Position numbers and translations under genes: made by a program. Source: Companilactobacillus allii (GTDB lineage Bacteria > Bacillota > Bacilli > Lactobacillales > Lactobacillaceae). From it: DNA of 64,000 nt. The notes below the pieces were generated by a model. The model was not told the DNA's origin. It worked only from the letters and a program-made list of their open reading frames with translations, and did no database searches. The DNA lies in the NCBI RefSeq assembly GCF_001971585.1, contig NZ_CP019323.1, positions 336,053 to 400,052 on the forward strand, read 5' to 3'. Below, one piece after another: positions 15,263 to 24,691 of the stretch (the stretch's first letter is position 1; each line of letters starts with the position of its first letter).

Positions 15263-17371
15263 CTAAACACTATCAACCATAGTCCAATCAAGTGTACCTT
15301 GATAATCACCAGAGAGCTGTGTTCCATCAAGATTCAATAATAATCCTCCATCATCATCCCATAAGAGTTGTTGATTTCCAGACCCATCATCTCCTATTGT
15401 AGATGGAATCGAACCATTAAAGATACTTTGGTTATTGTCATTCAATGTGACAGTTTCACCATTTTCTTTTTTAAATATCAAAGAATCGTTCAAAACGTTC
15501 CCTTCAGTCGATGTTAATGGACTAGATACTTTCACCTCTATCGACTTGGTCAGTGGTTGAGCTGGATATGAATAATTGTGAAAGATTATTCCCCAGTCAC
15601 TTTGACGCTGAACCACACCTTTGGCACTAGGTAGTGACGCTTTAAAATCAACCGATGGGACCTCAATAGATGCTTCATAATATGGTTCTTGTTGCCAAAC
15701 AATCGTCGAATCACTACTGGATGGATTCGCATAAAGGTTGTATATATCATCTACTGAATAAGTTGGACCTTTTGGATCATGGTCAGTACCATTTAGGACC
15801 GTTTGCCAATGATCACTGATATTTGTATAGACCTCAGAAGTAGTATCATCAAAGATCTCCGTGTCATTACCGGGTGGCGTAACTAAACCAATATTACTAG
15901 ACAGAATAGTCTTGGGGCCTAAGTTTATCTTCCATAAACTGTCAGTACCAGAAAGCGCATCACCCATATCAAGATTGGTAGTATCCCAACTCGAAAGATC
16001 CAGTGTCCTTAGTGAAGTATCACCTTCAAATATTGATGACGCACTCGATACCTTGCTCAGGTCAAACTTGGAGACATCGATACTAGTAAGGTTTTTACAT
16101 CCCGAAAACATTTCACTAATAATAAATGCTTTAGAAAAATCGAAGTTTGCGACCACATCTAGGTTGGTAAATGTCGTATTAGTAAACATATTGGAAAAAT
16201 TAGTACATTTGCTAGTATCCCACTCTTCTAGATTCAGCCCGCTAAGATCATTCAATGAACTATTTGAAAACATCGTATCCAAACTAGTAGTACTACTAGT
16301 ATCAAAGCTACCTAGTAAGGTTGTTAAATACTTAGTATTAGAAAACATCCATGACATATTCAAAACTTTACTCGTATTAAAATTGGACAGATCTAGTGTC
16401 TCCATGTTACTAGACGCAAACATCAAACTGAAATTCGTTACATTCTCAGTAGTGAATTTACCACCCATATTGATAACAGGATAGGCTGACATCTGTGTGA
16501 ACATCGACTGCATGGAAGTTGCACTGCTTGTATCCCAATTCGACAAATCAATCTCGGTCAATTTAGTACATGATCCAAAGAACCAAGCAAAATTCTCCAC
16601 TTTAGATACATCCCAATTCTCAATATCATCAAGAGATTCTTGTCTGGAATTATAAAACATATACTGCATATCTGTGACCTGACTAGTATCCAAATCATTC
16701 AATCCCGTAACTTTCAAAGCACTGTCACCAGCAAATAATCTGCCCATATCGACCACATTAGAAGTATCCCATGTGGATAGATCGAGTGTTTTTAGTGAAA
16801 CAACAGTATCAAACATCCCGTGCATATTAGTTGTTTGACTCGTATCAAAGTTCTTAATACCAGAAATCGTCGTTAAAACTGGACAACTCTTAAACATGTT
16901 GGACATATCGTAAACGTTACTAGTATCCGCATTAGTGACATCTATTGTTTTCACATTCGTCAATGAAGCGAATAAGTTCGACGAATCCTGATTGAAAATA
17001 ACTCCATCATCAATTTTGACGTTAACAATATAATCCACATATGACATCCAATTTCCTGCACCAGCATCTAAAGTTCCTTCATGAATGGTCAAAGTACCAT
17101 CGGAATCGACATCCCAATCACAAGTCCCAAATACTCCGCTCATCAAAGAATCGTCTTTTGGCTGAATCACAGAAACTGCATCACTACTTGTTGCCTCAGA
17201 CTCTAAGATAGCATTAACATCCATTAACCGCTGAATCTCACTGTCGTTTTTAGAGGCATGCACAGTTACACCTCTGCAGACAAATAAACATAGTCCGCCC
17301 ATTGCTATTATCCCAGTCAAAATAGTTTTCCGGAATTTAATGGAAATTTCGTATGTACTATTTTGTGCCAT
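15263..17371 (-). CDS. BspA-like leucine-rich-repeat surface protein (DUF285)
   Basis: Secreted cell-surface protein, 702 aa. A long signal peptide (about residues 15-40) precedes roughly fifteen DUF285 repeats of the form F-SNTSLKTLDLSxWDTSxVxxMxxMF (about residues 95-470), as in adhesins of Gram-positive bacteria. The C-terminal 120 residues are a beta-rich domain ending GTLDWTMVDSV, close to the WxL-type wall-association ending of other Lactobacillaceae. No LPXTG motif. Binding partner unknown. It stands alone, with a long AT-rich upstream region (17372-17505 has nothing else I recognise). Confidence 0.88.
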   Translation of the reverse strand: MAQNSTYEISIKFRKTILTGIIAMGGLCLFVCRGVTVHASKNDSEIQRLMDVNAILESEATSSDAVSVIQPKDDSLMSGVFGTCDWDVDSDGTLTIHEGTLDAGAGNWMSYVDYIVNVKIDDGVIFNQDSSNLFASLTNVKTIDVTNADTSNVYDMSNMFKSCPVLTTISGIKNFDTSQTTNMHGMFDTVVSLKTLDLSTWDTSNVVDMGRLFAGDSALKVTGLNDLDTSQVTDMQYMFYNSRQESLDDIENWDVSKVENFAWFFGSCTKLTEIDLSNWDTSSATSMQSMFTQMSAYPVINMGGKFTTENVTNFSLMFASSNMETLDLSNFNTSKVLNMSWMFSNTKYLTTLLGSFDTSSTTSLDTMFSNSSLNDLSGLNLEEWDTSKCTNFSNMFTNTTFTNLDVVANFDFSKAFIISEMFSGCKNLTSIDVSKFDLSKVSSASSIFEGDTSLRTLDLSSWDTTNLDMGDALSGTDSLWKINLGPKTILSSNIGLVTPPGNDTEIFDDTTSEVYTNISDHWQTVLNGTDHDPKGPTYSVDDIYNLYANPSSSDSTIVWQQEPYYEASIEVPSVDFKASLPSAKGVVQRQSDWGIIFHNYSYPAQPLTKSIEVKVSSPLTSTEGNVLNDSLIFKKENGETVTLNDNNQSIFNGSIPSTIGDDGSGNQQLLWDDDGGLLLNLDGTQLSGDYQGTLDWTMVDSV

Positions 17372-17505
17372 ATTTCACCTCGCAAGATTATACATATCAA
17401 ATAAATTATATTTTAATTATTACATATAATTCACTTTTTTAAATTTATTTTTGCTCAAAATGATAATATGTATAATTTACTGATATTCTTACTGGCAAAA
17501 TAGCA

Positions 17506-17886
17506 CTATATATCTTGTTCGATCGTTCCAACTGCAAAATGATGATCTTCTGGATCAGAGAAGTTAAATACCAATTGATCTCCTTGAGTGGATATCTCAC
17601 TAATAGTATTCGCAAACATTTCGATCCTGTCATGAACTTCTCGGATATCGTTAGTCAAAAACATCAATGATGGCATTTCCAAAGAGACCATAGGTGAATA
17701 TTCTCTGATGAATTCTACATCATATAGGTTGATATTGACTTGATCTAGTACACTCAATTTAATTTCAGTGCTGGTATCGATCATTTCAGTTTCTTTGATC
17801 AACGTTGCTCCCAAAGCATCCTCAAAGAATCTGGCTATTAAATCTACATTTCTTACATACAACATAACTTCAAGTTTTTGTAACAT
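17506..17886 (-). CDS. VOC/glyoxalase-like protein
   Basis: 126 aa, one vicinal-oxygen-chelate fold by pattern: LEVMLYVRNVDLIARFFEDALGA, then INLYDVEF and a C-terminal FSDPEDHHFAVG. Proteins of this type include glyoxalase I, fosfomycin and bleomycin resistance proteins and many unknowns. The metal ligands cannot be assigned with confidence. ATG at 17886 after GGAGGAAAT; the frame runs four codons further up through the ribosome site. First of several minus-strand genes ahead of a TetR regulator. Confidence 0.7.
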   Translation of the reverse strand: MLQKLEVMLYVRNVDLIARFFEDALGATLIKETEMIDTSTEIKLSVLDQVNINLYDVEFIREYSPMVSLEMPSLMFLTNDIREVHDRIEMFANTISEISTQGDQLVFNFSDPEDHHFAVGTIEQDI

Positions 17887-17960
17887 AATTTCCTCCAAAA
17901 AAAAAGATATACTTCACCAGAAGTATACCTTACTTAAGTAATAAGAGTCTGTGATGGTAC

Positions 17961-18245
17961 TTAGACTCTTTCATACATTTGTTTAGCTATTCTCTTAACC
18001 GTTCTACGGTGATATAGATCATTGCCTTGTCCCCAGAAAATAAAGCTTAGCGAGATATAGATTATTGAAACTAATATATCTAATAAATCCAATCCTAATT
18101 GCTTTGATATTAACAACCAAAGAATAAATCCGATTGAGACAATTGGAATGATTGCCCCCATCCAATTGATTGAATTATTGGCTAAGACATATTTCTCAAG
18201 CAATAACGCAACTAGTGATCCCGCAACAAATAAAATTTCCCTCAT
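17961..18245 (-). CDS. Small membrane protein of unknown function
   Basis: 94 aa with three hydrophobic stretches (ILFVAGSLVALLLEKYVLA; WMGAIIPIVSIGFILWLLI; LLDILVSIIYISLSFIFWG) and a basic C-terminal tail (YHRRTVKRIAKQM). ATG with GGGGAGG 9 nt upstream. Lies downstream of the TetR gene on the same strand with about 100 bp between, so co-transcription is possible. Not recognised beyond that. Confidence 0.65.
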   Translation of the reverse strand: MREILFVAGSLVALLLEKYVLANNSINWMGAIIPIVSIGFILWLLISKQLGLDLLDILVSIIYISLSFIFWGQGNDLYHRRTVKRIAKQMYERV

Positions 18246-18353
18246 AAATACGTCCTCCCCTAAAACAACGTGTTTTTTGCACCATTAAAAATGGTAACAT
18301 AGTTATTTTCAGAAAATAAGGAATTAGTATTATGAAAGCGTACCCAACGGCAA

Positions 18354-18890
18354 TTATTTCTCTTTTCTAATTAATGGACGTATTTCTTGAATGTTATCAG
18401 CGAAGACAAGTGGAATTATAATTCCGGTCAATTTATGCGGTGTGAGTTTCATCCCATCCTTGACCCACTTTTTCAGAACACTTTGAAGTCCTGCCATCAA
18501 ATAGACCTCTTGATAAGCATCTATATCCAAGTTTATGGGATCAAAGTTCTCAAATAACTTCTCTAACAGACGGGTTTTCCCTTCTACGAAAACCAAATTG
18601 CTGAGCCGTTTATGATGATAGAACTCATTCAAGACCATCTCCATACCTTGCATTGGAGAATTGACCATCTCCGAATTGAGTGATTCTAAGAACTCAGCTT
18701 CAATATTATCAACACAGCCATATACATCATCAAAATAACGATAAAATGTCGTGCGATTAATATCTGCTAACTTACAGACTTCTGTCACTGTAATATTATT
18801 GATAGTCTTGCTCTCAAGTAAAGACAACACCGCGTCTTGTATTACCTTTCTAGTATATTGAGCTCGACGGTTGTTTTTTATTCCTACCAT
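18354..18890 (-). CDS. TetR/AcrR-family transcriptional regulator
   Basis: 178 aa. N-terminal helix-turn-helix: TRKVIQDAVLSLLESKTINNITVTEV, then CKLADINRTTFYRYFDD. The C-terminal ligand domain ends in a TetR_C-like helix. Divergent from an ATPase-permease fusion gene 191 bp away, so it very likely controls that exporter and itself. The gap holds an inverted repeat (AAGTAACAC / GTGTTACACTT) next to the TetR start and a perfect palindrome TGTTGCAACA nearer the exporter. Confidence 0.88.
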   Translation of the reverse strand: MVGIKNNRRAQYTRKVIQDAVLSLLESKTINNITVTEVCKLADINRTTFYRYFDDVYGCVDNIEAEFLESLNSEMVNSPMQGMEMVLNEFYHHKRLSNLVFVEGKTRLLEKLFENFDPINLDIDAYQEVYLMAGLQSVLKKWVKDGMKLTPHKLTGIIIPLVFADNIQEIRPLIRKEK

Positions 18891-18892
18891 AT

Positions 18893-18948
18893 AAGTAACA
18901 CTTCCTTTGCGTCATTAATGCAACAAACTACCCAAACGTGTTACACTT
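18893..18948. promoter_or_regulatory. Inverted repeat, candidate TetR operator
   Basis: AAGTAACAC at 18893-18901 faces GTGTTACACTT at 18938-18948 (the second arm has two extra bases). It begins 2 bp from the TetR start codon. Candidate autoregulatory operator. Confidence 0.45.
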
Positions 18949-19013
18949 ACAACAAATTATTTATAATTGATGATTGTTTTTTAGGTAAAAAATTTCTATT
19001 ATATGAAACATGG

Positions 19014-19023
19014 TGTTGCAACA
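19014..19023. promoter_or_regulatory. Perfect palindrome TGTTGCAACA before the ABC exporter
   Basis: A 10-bp perfect palindrome 58 bp before the exporter start. The same ten bases occur before the MFS drug exporter (61168-61177). Candidate shared TetR operator. Confidence 0.45.
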
Positions 19024-19081
19024 ATGCAATTTTATCAAAGTTGACTGTAACATTACAAATCTTAAATAAAGGGAATAAAAT

Positions 19082-21418
19082 ATGCTGGAATTAAAACACA
19101 TAAAGAAGTATTTCTATGTCGGCGATTCTGTTACCAAGGCTCTTGATGATGTTTCTGTATCATTCAGACCAAAAGAATTCGTCGCTATTTTGGGACCTAG
19201 TGGTTCCGGTAAAACCACTATGCTCAACGGAATCGGTGGATTAGATATATATGATTCTGGTGACTTAATTATTAAGGGTAAATCAACTAAGGATTTTTCT
19301 GAAGCAGATTGGGATGCTTACCGTAACAATTCAGTTGGTTTCATTTTCCAAAGTTACAATATTATCGGACATCTAAGTATTCTAGACAACGTCGAAATGG
19401 GTATGACACTTAGTGGTGTTGATAATGCCGAAAAGAAAGACAAGGCCATTAAGGCTCTTGAACGTGTTGGTTTAGGACCACATATGAACAAAAAGCCTAA
19501 CCAATTATCCGGTGGTCAAATGCAACGTGTTGCCATCGCTAGAGCTATCGCCAATGATCCTGAGATCCTTCTTTGTGACGAACCAACAGGTGCTCTGGAT
19601 ACTGAGACCAGTGTTCAGATCATGGAACTTATCAAAGAATTATCCAAGGAACGACTAGTAATCATGGTTACTCATAACCCTGATCTAGCTAAAGAATACG
19701 CAAATCGTATCATCAACTTTGCGGATGGTAAGATTCAAGATGATTCTAATCCATATTCAGAGGATACAGACAAAGATAATTTCGAATTAAAGAAGACCAA
19801 AATGACATTTTGGACAGCTTTGAAATTGTCATACACTAATATCAAAACTAAAAAGGCTCGTACTTTCCTGACTGCCTTTGCTTCCAGTATTGGTATCATC
19901 AGTATTGCCATTGTTTTGGCGCTGTCTTCTGGATTCCAAAAGCAAATTGATAAGACTCAATCCAATACACTTGCACAATTTCCAATCACTATTTCACAAG
20001 TTGCATCAAGTCAGACTGCCCCAACTACTAATGACAATAAATTAACGAAGTCTAAGAAGACCAAAGTTACTGCCAAGCTAAGTCAAGCTGACAAAGCAAC
20101 TCACGTTAACAAGATAACCAAAAAGTACACTAAATATATCGATAACATCGACCCTGAATTGAGTAAGACAATTACTTATACTTATTCAACTGGTATGAAC
20201 TTACTTAGCGAGAATAACGGCAAAGTCAAGACTGCCACGTTCTCAAATACTGATAGCAGTAGTGCCAATACAGCCAGCGCTATGACAAGCGCCATGGCAA
20301 CATCAACTGGTATCGGTGGTTCTGTTTATCCTAGTGGTAAAAATGGTCAGGCATTTTTGAAGAAGCACTACAAGGTAGTATCTGGATCAATGCCTAAGAG
20401 TGCCAACGATGTTGTTTTATTGGTTGATAGTGATAATTCAACTAACATTAACGCATTGAAGAACATTGGTCTAACAGTTAAAGATGGTCAAAAATTCAAC
20501 TTTAACAAACTTGTTGGTAAAGAATTCAAAATAGTTAACAACAATGATTATTATAAGAAGTTAGCAACTGGAACATTCTTGCCTAACTCTGCTGACTCAA
20601 CACTTTATAACAATAGTTCAAACACAACTGTAAAGATCTCTGGTATCTTGCGTGTTAAGTCAAAATCTTCAGAGAATATATTAGCTTCTGGTATTGCATA
20701 TAGTGATAAATTAACGAAGAATATCATCAACGCAAACAAGAACTCTGATATTGTTGAAGCTCAAAAGAGTAGCAGTACTAACGTCTTAACTGGTGCTAGT
20801 GTTGAAGATTCAACAACTAAATCTACACTGATCAGCTACCTTGGTGGATCAACAACACCAGCAAGCATCATGATTTATCCAAACAACTTCAAGAATAAAG
20901 ACAAAGTTCTCAAGTACTTGGACAAATACAATAGTGGTAAGAAGAAATCTGATAAGGTTATCTATACAGATATGGCCGGTTCAGTTTCCAACCTAACAGG
21001 TGGATTGATGGACGCCATTACTTACGTCCTAGTTGCCTTTGCAGGTATCTCACTAGTAACAAGTATGATCATGATTTCAATCATTACCTATACATCAGTC
21101 CTTGAGCGTACCAAAGAAATTGGTATTTTAAAGGCATTGGGTGCTAGAAAGAAAGATATCACCCGAGTATTTGATGCTGAGACAACTATTCTCGGTGTTG
21201 CATCCGGTGTATTAGGTGTGGTAATTGCCTACTTGGCAACATTCCCAATTAATATCATCTTAAAAAATATGACAGATTTGTCTAACGTTGCACAATTGAA
21301 CCCAATACATGCAATTGTCCTAATAATTGTAAGTACAGTTCTAACAGTACTTGGTGGACATATTCCTGCTCGTATGGCAGCTAAGAAAGACGCCGCTACA
21401 GCGCTTCGCTCAGAATAG
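19082..21418 (+). CDS. ABC transporter, ATPase fused to FtsX/MacB-type permease
   Basis: Exporter-type ABC protein, 778 aa. Residues 1-225: ATPase with Walker A GPSGSGKTT, Q-loop FIFQSYN, signature LSGGQMQRVAIARA and Walker B ILLCDEPTG. One membrane helix near 265 (TFLTAFASSIGIISIAIVLAL), a long Ser/Thr/Asn/Lys-rich external domain (about 290-640), then three C-terminal helices with the FtsX motif ERTKEIGILKALGARKKDI. Such fused MacB-like proteins act in export of peptides, or in antibiotic or lipid stress. ATG at 19082 after AAGGGA. The divergent TetR is the likely regulator. The stop is 1 bp from palindrome copy E. Confidence 0.9.
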   Translation: MLELKHIKKYFYVGDSVTKALDDVSVSFRPKEFVAILGPSGSGKTTMLNGIGGLDIYDSGDLIIKGKSTKDFSEADWDAYRNNSVGFIFQSYNIIGHLSILDNVEMGMTLSGVDNAEKKDKAIKALERVGLGPHMNKKPNQLSGGQMQRVAIARAIANDPEILLCDEPTGALDTETSVQIMELIKELSKERLVIMVTHNPDLAKEYANRIINFADGKIQDDSNPYSEDTDKDNFELKKTKMTFWTALKLSYTNIKTKKARTFLTAFASSIGIISIAIVLALSSGFQKQIDKTQSNTLAQFPITISQVASSQTAPTTNDNKLTKSKKTKVTAKLSQADKATHVNKITKKYTKYIDNIDPELSKTITYTYSTGMNLLSENNGKVKTATFSNTDSSSANTASAMTSAMATSTGIGGSVYPSGKNGQAFLKKHYKVVSGSMPKSANDVVLLVDSDNSTNINALKNIGLTVKDGQKFNFNKLVGKEFKIVNNNDYYKKLATGTFLPNSADSTLYNNSSNTTVKISGILRVKSKSSENILASGIAYSDKLTKNIINANKNSDIVEAQKSSSTNVLTGASVEDSTTKSTLISYLGGSTTPASIMIYPNNFKNKDKVLKYLDKYNSGKKKSDKVIYTDMAGSVSNLTGGLMDAITYVLVAFAGISLVTSMIMISIITYTSVLERTKEIGILKALGARKKDITRVFDAETTILGVASGVLGVVIAYLATFPINIILKNMTDLSNVAQLNPIHAIVLIIVSTVLTVLGGHIPARMAAKKDAATALRSE

Positions 21419-21455
21419 AGCGATACACAACACGGTTAATTTCCGAGCATTAACT

Positions 21456-23259
21456 GAAAAGGGAGCTTGTGACATAACTCTACATTAAAAGAGCCTTCAT
21501 ACAGAAACGTTCGGTTTCCGTATGAAGGCTCTTCTTGTATAATAAAAGAATAATAAAAAAAGAGCACCGGTCCGAACACCGATACTCCACGAAATCACCC
21601 TCGAAAGGATGTTCCAAATTATGTTCAATAATTATAACATAAATCAGACAAGTTTAAATATGGCAATCGAATTTATTCCAGAGAAAGATCACGAAGCGTA
21701 TTATATCAATGAATTAGTGGAATCTATTGAGTTTCACGATAGTTATGAGACAGGACGTCCGCGTGAATATGATTTGCGGGCCGTCCTAAAATTAGTACTA
21801 TTTTCATATCTTAGAGGTCGCTACACTTGTCGCCAAATTGAGCGAGAAGCTCGCGAGAATATCTATGCACGTTGGTTGACTCAAGAACACGTTCCTTCAT
21901 ATCGCACAATTGCACGCTTTATAGTTTCCGACGAAGCTATGGAGATGATTCAATCAAGTTTTGAATCTATGCGTAGCTTTTTAGTTGAACATAACTTGAT
22001 TGACGATTGTGTATTTATTGATGGGACCAAGATTTTGGCGAATGCCAATAAATATTCGTTTGTCTGGAAGAAGAAAATCATTCATTATGATGATTTAAAC
22101 CGCGAAAAAGCTGAAGTCATTCTAAATGAAATAAAAGAAGTTGAAACCACTGCCTTTTCAGAATCATTACCCATGGACTATGATAATTTAGATTTGACTA
22201 TTGCTAAGTTAGAAGAACGAATTGAACAATTGGATTTAAAAGTAGAAGAAACCAAGAAAATCTCTCCTAACTCTGCGAAGCGGGTGCGGAGAATAATGAA
22301 ATCCAAGTTAAACAAGACAAAACATATCAGTGAGAAGCATGATAAATATTCAGAAGATATGAAGATTTTTGGTGAACGTAATAGCTTTTCAAAAACTGAC
22401 CATGACGCTACATTCATGCGAGTCAAAGAAGACCCAATGCAAAACGGACAACTGAAACCTGGATATAACCTACAGATTGCCACTAGTAATCAATTTACCT
22501 TGGATTATGATCTGTTCTGGAATCCAACCGATACTCGTACCTTGATTCCATTCCTCAAAACTCTGGAGACCCACCGAGTTTTAGGACGTTTCATAGTGGC
22601 TGATGCAGGATATGGTTCAGAATCTAACTACAGATATATTGAAGATGAATTACTAGACCAAACTTCCTTGATTCCTTACGGTACGATGCTCAAGGAAAAT
22701 AGTCGTAAATGGAAATCAGATGAAAAGAAAGTTCTAAACTGGGACTACCATGATATCGATGATTATTACATTGATCCCAACGGTGTTAGATTCAACTTTC
22801 TAAGAGTTACTATTAGAACCGATAAATATAAATTTAAAAGACAGTTTCGTTGTTATAAAGCCGAATCAAAAGATGAGAATCAAGAAATAATTGATGCGGC
22901 ATTTAATAAAAGTGGAGGTGTCAGATATATTTATATTAATTCTGAATGGGAATATTTCAAAGCACATGAACGAGAGAAGCTTTATGGTAAAGTTGGGGCA
23001 AAAATATATGCCCAACGAAAAATCGATGTAGAACCGGTTTTTGGACACCTTAAGGCTTATTTGCATTTTACCAGGTTCACGGTTCGTGGAACTGATAAAG
23101 TCAAAAGCCAAATGGGATTAGCCTTAATGGCAATGAATATGGGAAAACTAGCCAAAAGAATGGCTTTTTCTTTAAAAAACAAAAGGACCAGAACAGGAAA
23201 TCTTCGGATTTCCAAGTTCTGGTCTTATTTTTTATGGAGTTTTGTCACAAGCTCTTTTC
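21456..23259 (+). mobile_element. IS1182-family insertion sequence
   Basis: About 1.8 kb. Terminal inverted repeats: left begins GAAAAGGGAGCTTGTGACA, then TAACTC; the right end read inward begins GAAAAGAGCTTGTGACA, then AAACTC. They differ by a two-base insertion and one substitution over about 24 bp. It encodes one transposase and carries an internal terminator near its left end. I see no clear target-site duplication; CT and AA flank it between TTAA motifs of palindrome copy E. Exact ends are my reading. Confidence 0.8.
21487..21536 (+). terminator. Terminator inside the left end of the IS
   Basis: AAGAGCCTTCATAC...GTATGAAGGCTCTT with a partly paired loop, followed by CTTGT. It would block transcription coming in from the exporter gene. 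Confidence 0.75.
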
Positions 23260-23333
23260 AATTAAGCGGAAGAAATTGTGTTGTGTATCGCGTTTACGAA
23301 AATAATTTGAGAAACAAACATAGTTTCCCGTGA
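21621..23333 (+). CDS. IS1182-family transposase
   Basis: DDE transposase, 570 aa. N-terminal DUF772-type domain (ELVESIEFHDSYETGRPREYDLRAVLKLVLFSY is split over two helices), catalytic Asp in FIDGTKILANANK, Asp in VADAGYGSESN and Glu in DVEPVFGHLKAY. ATG at 21621 after AAAGGATG. It looks intact. The frame has no stop before the right inverted repeat and runs about 25 codons into the flanking palindromic element, ending at 23333, so the final residues are host-encoded. A hairpin (CCAGAACAGGAAATC / GATTTCCAAGTTCTGG) lies within its last codons. Confidence 0.92.
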   Translation: MFNNYNINQTSLNMAIEFIPEKDHEAYYINELVESIEFHDSYETGRPREYDLRAVLKLVLFSYLRGRYTCRQIEREARENIYARWLTQEHVPSYRTIARFIVSDEAMEMIQSSFESMRSFLVEHNLIDDCVFIDGTKILANANKYSFVWKKKIIHYDDLNREKAEVILNEIKEVETTAFSESLPMDYDNLDLTIAKLEERIEQLDLKVEETKKISPNSAKRVRRIMKSKLNKTKHISEKHDKYSEDMKIFGERNSFSKTDHDATFMRVKEDPMQNGQLKPGYNLQIATSNQFTLDYDLFWNPTDTRTLIPFLKTLETHRVLGRFIVADAGYGSESNYRYIEDELLDQTSLIPYGTMLKENSRKWKSDEKKVLNWDYHDIDDYYIDPNGVRFNFLRVTIRTDKYKFKRQFRCYKAESKDENQEIIDAAFNKSGGVRYIYINSEWEYFKAHEREKLYGKVGAKIYAQRKIDVEPVFGHLKAYLHFTRFTVRGTDKVKSQMGLALMAMNMGKLAKRMAFSLKNKRTRTGNLRISKFWSYFLWSFVTSSFQLSGRNCVVYRVYENNLRNKHSFP

Positions 23334-23391
23334 AACAATCTAAGACATTCTAAGTGATTTGTTAGATAATGGACATCTGGGGGGTGTACTA

Positions 23392-24024
23392 ATGTACAAA
23401 GAAATCACTATCAAACAATTATTCGAACTATTGAACAAACAACTTGGTAGACAAAACTGGTGGCCTACTCATAGCACTGAAGAAATGCTAGTCGGGATGA
23501 TTCTTATCCAAAATACCAACTGGAAAAACGTTGATAAATCCCTTTCCAACTTACAAAAAGCAACAGGATTTGACTTGGATAAGTTGCTAGATTTAACACT
23601 TGATGATTTACGTGACTTAATTCAGCCTAGTGGATTTTACAAAAACAAATCAATCTACGTTCGTTCCTTACTTACCGCTTACCGTGATGAATTCAATGAT
23701 TGGGAGAAATTATCCACTCAATCATTGCGAAAAAGACTATTAAATCTAAAGGGGATCGGCAATGAGACCGCCGATGTATTACTACTCTATTATTTCCATC
23801 GTTCTACCTTTGTAGCAGATAATTACTGTATGAGATTATTCATGAATCTTCATGCTTTCACTGAGAAACCAACATATATGCAACTAAAGAATTCCGTTCA
23901 AGCAGACTTTGACTTCACACCAGATCAAGCTAGTGAATTTCATGCTCTAATAGATGAATTCGGAAAGTTAAAAAGCGACTTTTTTGATGGCTATCAGCTA
24001 GTTTTACCACGCTCACTTACCTAG
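23392..24024 (+). CDS. HhH-GPD DNA glycosylase, endonuclease III-like without Fe-S cluster
   Basis: Base-excision repair glycosylase, 210 aa. Helix-hairpin-helix LLNLKGIGNETADVLLLY and catalytic Asp in TFVADNYCMRLF. The Lys that makes Nth a lyase (GxGxKTA) is Glu here, and the four C-terminal cluster cysteines are absent. Both traits recall MagIII-type 3-methyladenine glycosylases, so a monofunctional alkyl-base glycosylase is likely. ATG at 23392 after the unusual purine run GGGGGGTG. The 3' end overlaps the convergent TetR gene by 12 bp. Confidence 0.8.
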   Translation: MYKEITIKQLFELLNKQLGRQNWWPTHSTEEMLVGMILIQNTNWKNVDKSLSNLQKATGFDLDKLLDLTLDDLRDLIQPSGFYKNKSIYVRSLLTAYRDEFNDWEKLSTQSLRKRLLNLKGIGNETADVLLLYYFHRSTFVADNYCMRLFMNLHAFTEKPTYMQLKNSVQADFDFTPDQASEFHALIDEFGKLKSDFFDGYQLVLPRSLT

Positions 24025-24615
24025 AATGCCATAAAAGAACACACGAGCCAAGCCATTTGAGTACTTTTTAGTAACAATATCCTTGGTCTTTTTGGCTGTT
24101 GCTGGATTCATAAAATAACTCAAAATCATATCAACATACATCAATACCACTTCATCTTGAATGTCGTCACTGATCATATTTTCAGCACGACCCTGTTTCA
24201 AAATTTTCCTCCAGAATCCATCTTTACCAGTGTTATATGCTTTCATAACCCGGTCATCCCCATTGGCAGCTTGAAACTCATCAATCATGAAACCCATGAA
24301 GTCTTGATTGATGACATTGACCTCACTACTACCAAAGGCTAAGATACTTTCGATCTTTTCTTTGAAGTTCATATTTGATTGTTCCAACTTTTTATCATAA
24401 GCTTGATACCCTTCAACAATCATATTGATCATGACTTCTCTAGCAAGCTCAATTTTACTGGGAAAATACTTATACAATGTCACTTGTGACGAATGTGCCT
24501 CCTTTGCGATTTCTGCAATGGAGGTATTTTTATATCCATTAGTAGTAAAAGTCTTAGTTGCCGACTTCAAAATGTCATTTTTCTTTTGATTCTTACGTTT
24601 TTGGTTATCTGACAT
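24013..24615 (-). CDS. TetR/AcrR-family regulator of the adjacent ABC exporter
   Basis: 200 aa. HTH domain ILKSATKTFTTNGYKNTSIA, then EIAKEAHSSQVTLYKYFPSK; helical C-terminal ligand domain. ATG at 24615 after GGGAGA; an upstream ATG would have no ribosome site. Divergent from the two ABC genes that start 230 bp away. The gap contains two copies of an 11-bp operator-like palindrome flanking the ABC promoter. Confidence 0.88.
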   Translation of the reverse strand: MSDNQKRKNQKKNDILKSATKTFTTNGYKNTSIAEIAKEAHSSQVTLYKYFPSKIELAREVMINMIVEGYQAYDKKLEQSNMNFKEKIESILAFGSSEVNVINQDFMGFMIDEFQAANGDDRVMKAYNTGKDGFWRKILKQGRAENMISDDIQDEVVLMYVDMILSYFMNPATAKKTKDIVTKKYSNGLARVFFYGILGK

Positions 24616-24691
24616 AATTTTCTCCCAAAATTTTTTTAAACAATATTTCATTTTTTATACTGGTACATCAATACATTAATTTTCAAATGAC

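Larger units (their letters stand above)
21420..23291. repeat. Palindromic element, copy E, split by an IS element
   Basis: Outer arms GCGATACACAACAC (21420-21433) and GTGTTGTGTATCGC (23278-23291) match perfectly although 1.84 kb apart. On the minus strand the inner parts AATTTCTTCCGCTTAA and TTAATGCTCGGAAATT are those of the other copies. The IS1182-type element sits where the central hairpin would be. Confidence 0.85.

Noticed and set aside
15861..16484. Plus-strand open frame of 207 codons over the BspA-like gene
   Set aside because: Mirror of the repetitive DUF285 coding sequence; its apparent repeats reflect the other strand.
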